This document shows, in pieces, positions 5,620-6,403 of a DNA stretch of 6,403 bases. A program made the translations under genes and the position numbers. The notes below the pieces were generated by a model that saw only the letters and a list, made by a program, of their open reading frames with translations, had not been told where the DNA came from and did not search any database. Source of the stretch: Campylobacterota bacterium (GTDB lineage: Bacteria > Campylobacterota > Campylobacteria > Campylobacterales > Sulfurovaceae); assembly GCA_030595845.1 (NCBI GenBank), contig JAUVCL010000111.1:1-6403 (forward strand). Reading direction: 5' to 3'. How positions within the stretch are numbered: the first letter of the stretch is position 1; each line of letters starts with the position of its first letter.

Positions 5620-6403
5620 CTAAAAATTAAAATAGATAAATTCACTTTTTCTATAGAGTATAAAAATCGAAAGAAAAAATAAGATTGTTGAGATCATATA
5701 GAAAAGATTTGGTTTAAATTTGTCACGTAGCTCCATAGAGTTTTTAAAGAAGAAGACAGTGACAAAAGCAGCAATCATCCATGCAAATATTTCTCTATCA
5801 GCGTTTACAGCACTTAGCCAATTACCAAACTCCACACCATATGGAGCTAAAAACCCAAGTTTGTTGGCCAATGGAACAGGTAATACAAGTGTCCCAAAGA
5901 ACATACCCTCTAAGACCTTCAATGCATCATTCCATTCTTTAGCCCTAAAAAAGACCCAGGTCACATTGATAAAGTTAAAAGTAATAAACCAGGCAAGTAG
6001 TGTAGGAAGTTTTATTCCAAGTTTCTGCCAGGCTCTATGTATCATAAGTGCCACTCCATGTGACGCACCCCAAAAGACAAAGGTCCATCCCGCACCATGC
6101 CAGATACCACCAAGTAAAAAAGTAGCGAAGAGATTGATATAAGTTCTTGATTCGCCTTTACGGTTACCGCCTAAAGGAATATAGACATAGTCTTTTAAAA
6201 ATCTTGAAAGTGTCATATGCCATCTTCGCCAAAAATCCTGGATCGAAGTAGCTTTATAGGGTGAATTGAAGTTGATCGGCAGTTTGATATTGAAAAGCAG
6301 GGCAATACCGATCGCCATATCTGTATAGCCGCTGAAATCAAAGTAAAGCTGAAAGGTATAGCTCAGTGATGTTACCCAGGCTTCAAGCATATTGAGTTTT
6401 TCC
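5620..6403 (-). CDS. MBOAT-family membrane O-acyltransferase (AlgI-like), 5' partial
   Basis: Only the C-terminal part is in the window; the frame stays open to the window edge, with codons for E-K-L-N before the first in-frame ATG at 6390. That ATG is internal, because AlgI-like proteins are usually about 450-500 residues and the motifs begin right there. Counting from 6390, QLYFDFSGYTDMAIG (14-28), FNSPYKATSIQDFWRRWHMT (41-60), YIPLGGNRKG (70-79) and LLGGIWHGAGWTFVFWG (92-108) are the hallmark MBOAT stretches. H98 is the invariant histidine and H58 a second conserved one. The end FIYFNF is typical of the family, so the C-terminus is intact. The family moves acyl groups, usually acetyl, from the cytoplasm to an acceptor at the outer side of the inner membrane. 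The SGNH protein encoded 11 nt downstream is its probable partner. Peptidoglycan O-acetylation (PatA-like) is an alternative, but the glycosyltransferase and flippase neighbours favour an exported polysaccharide. Confidence 0.92.
   Translation of the reverse strand, partial: EKLNMLEAWVTSLSYTFQLYFDFSGYTDMAIGIALLFNIKLPINFNSPYKATSIQDFWRRWHMTLSRFLKDYVYIPLGGNRKGESRTYINLFATFLLGGIWHGAGWTFVFWGASHGVALMIHRAWQKLGIKLPTLLAWFITFNFINVTWVFFRAKEWNDALKVLEGMFFGTLVLPVPLANKLGFLAPYGVEFGNWLSAVNADREIFAWMIAAFVTVFFFKNSMELRDKFKPNLFYMISTILFFLSIFILYRKSEFIYFNF

Noticed and set aside
5720..6142. Open frame of 140 codons on the + strand inside the MBOAT gene
   Set aside because: The opposite strand carries the hallmark MBOAT motifs in frame; this translation shows no domain and is a shadow.
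6388..6390. ATG as the true start of the MBOAT gene
   Set aside because: The frame continues open to the window edge, and the visible part lacks the N-terminal half of a normal MBOAT protein, so this is an internal methionine.

Overview
The window is AT-rich bacterial DNA from what looks like a Gram-negative organism. The polysaccharide-type genes and the MBOAT/SGNH pair fit an envelope glycan made across a periplasm. The protein style (DUF5011-type Ig repeats, compact AT-rich glycan genes) makes a Campylobacterota member such as Sulfurovum or Sulfurimonas my best guess. No rRNA or other marker gene is present, so this placement is weak.

Layout. Positions 1-2076 on the + strand hold the 3' part of a large gene for a surface or secreted protein: four tandem bacterial Ig-like domains followed by a beta-propeller-like C-terminal region with one clear Asp-box. 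Its start lies before the window. Positions 2077-2240 are a short convergent intergenic region with a strong hairpin terminator and further inverted repeats. From 6403 down to 2241, all on the - strand, lies a four-gene cluster read in this order: an MBOAT-family membrane O-acyltransferase (5' end outside the window), a membrane-anchored SGNH/DltD-like protein, a family 2 glycosyltransferase, and a Wzx/WzxC-like flippase. The spacings (11 nt, 57 nt, then a 1-nt overlap) point to one operon whose promoter is outside the window.

How the genes may work together. The glycosyltransferase would add a sugar to a lipid-linked glycan on the cytoplasmic side, and the flippase would move the lipid-linked unit across the inner membrane. 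The MBOAT protein would carry acyl (probably acetyl) groups across the membrane, and the SGNH protein would place them on the exported glycan. This is the logic known for AlgI/AlgJ-type and related systems; applying it here is inference from gene families and order. The convergent Ig/propeller protein is a separate transcription unit and no functional link to the glycan cluster is shown.

I found no mobile element, tRNA, rRNA or CRISPR array. I do not see clear proof of an undescribed system. The most notable points are the alternating cysteine-bearing and cysteine-free Ig repeats with nearly identical DNA, the Ig-plus-propeller architecture, and the O-acylation pair placed directly in front of a glycosyltransferase and flippase.
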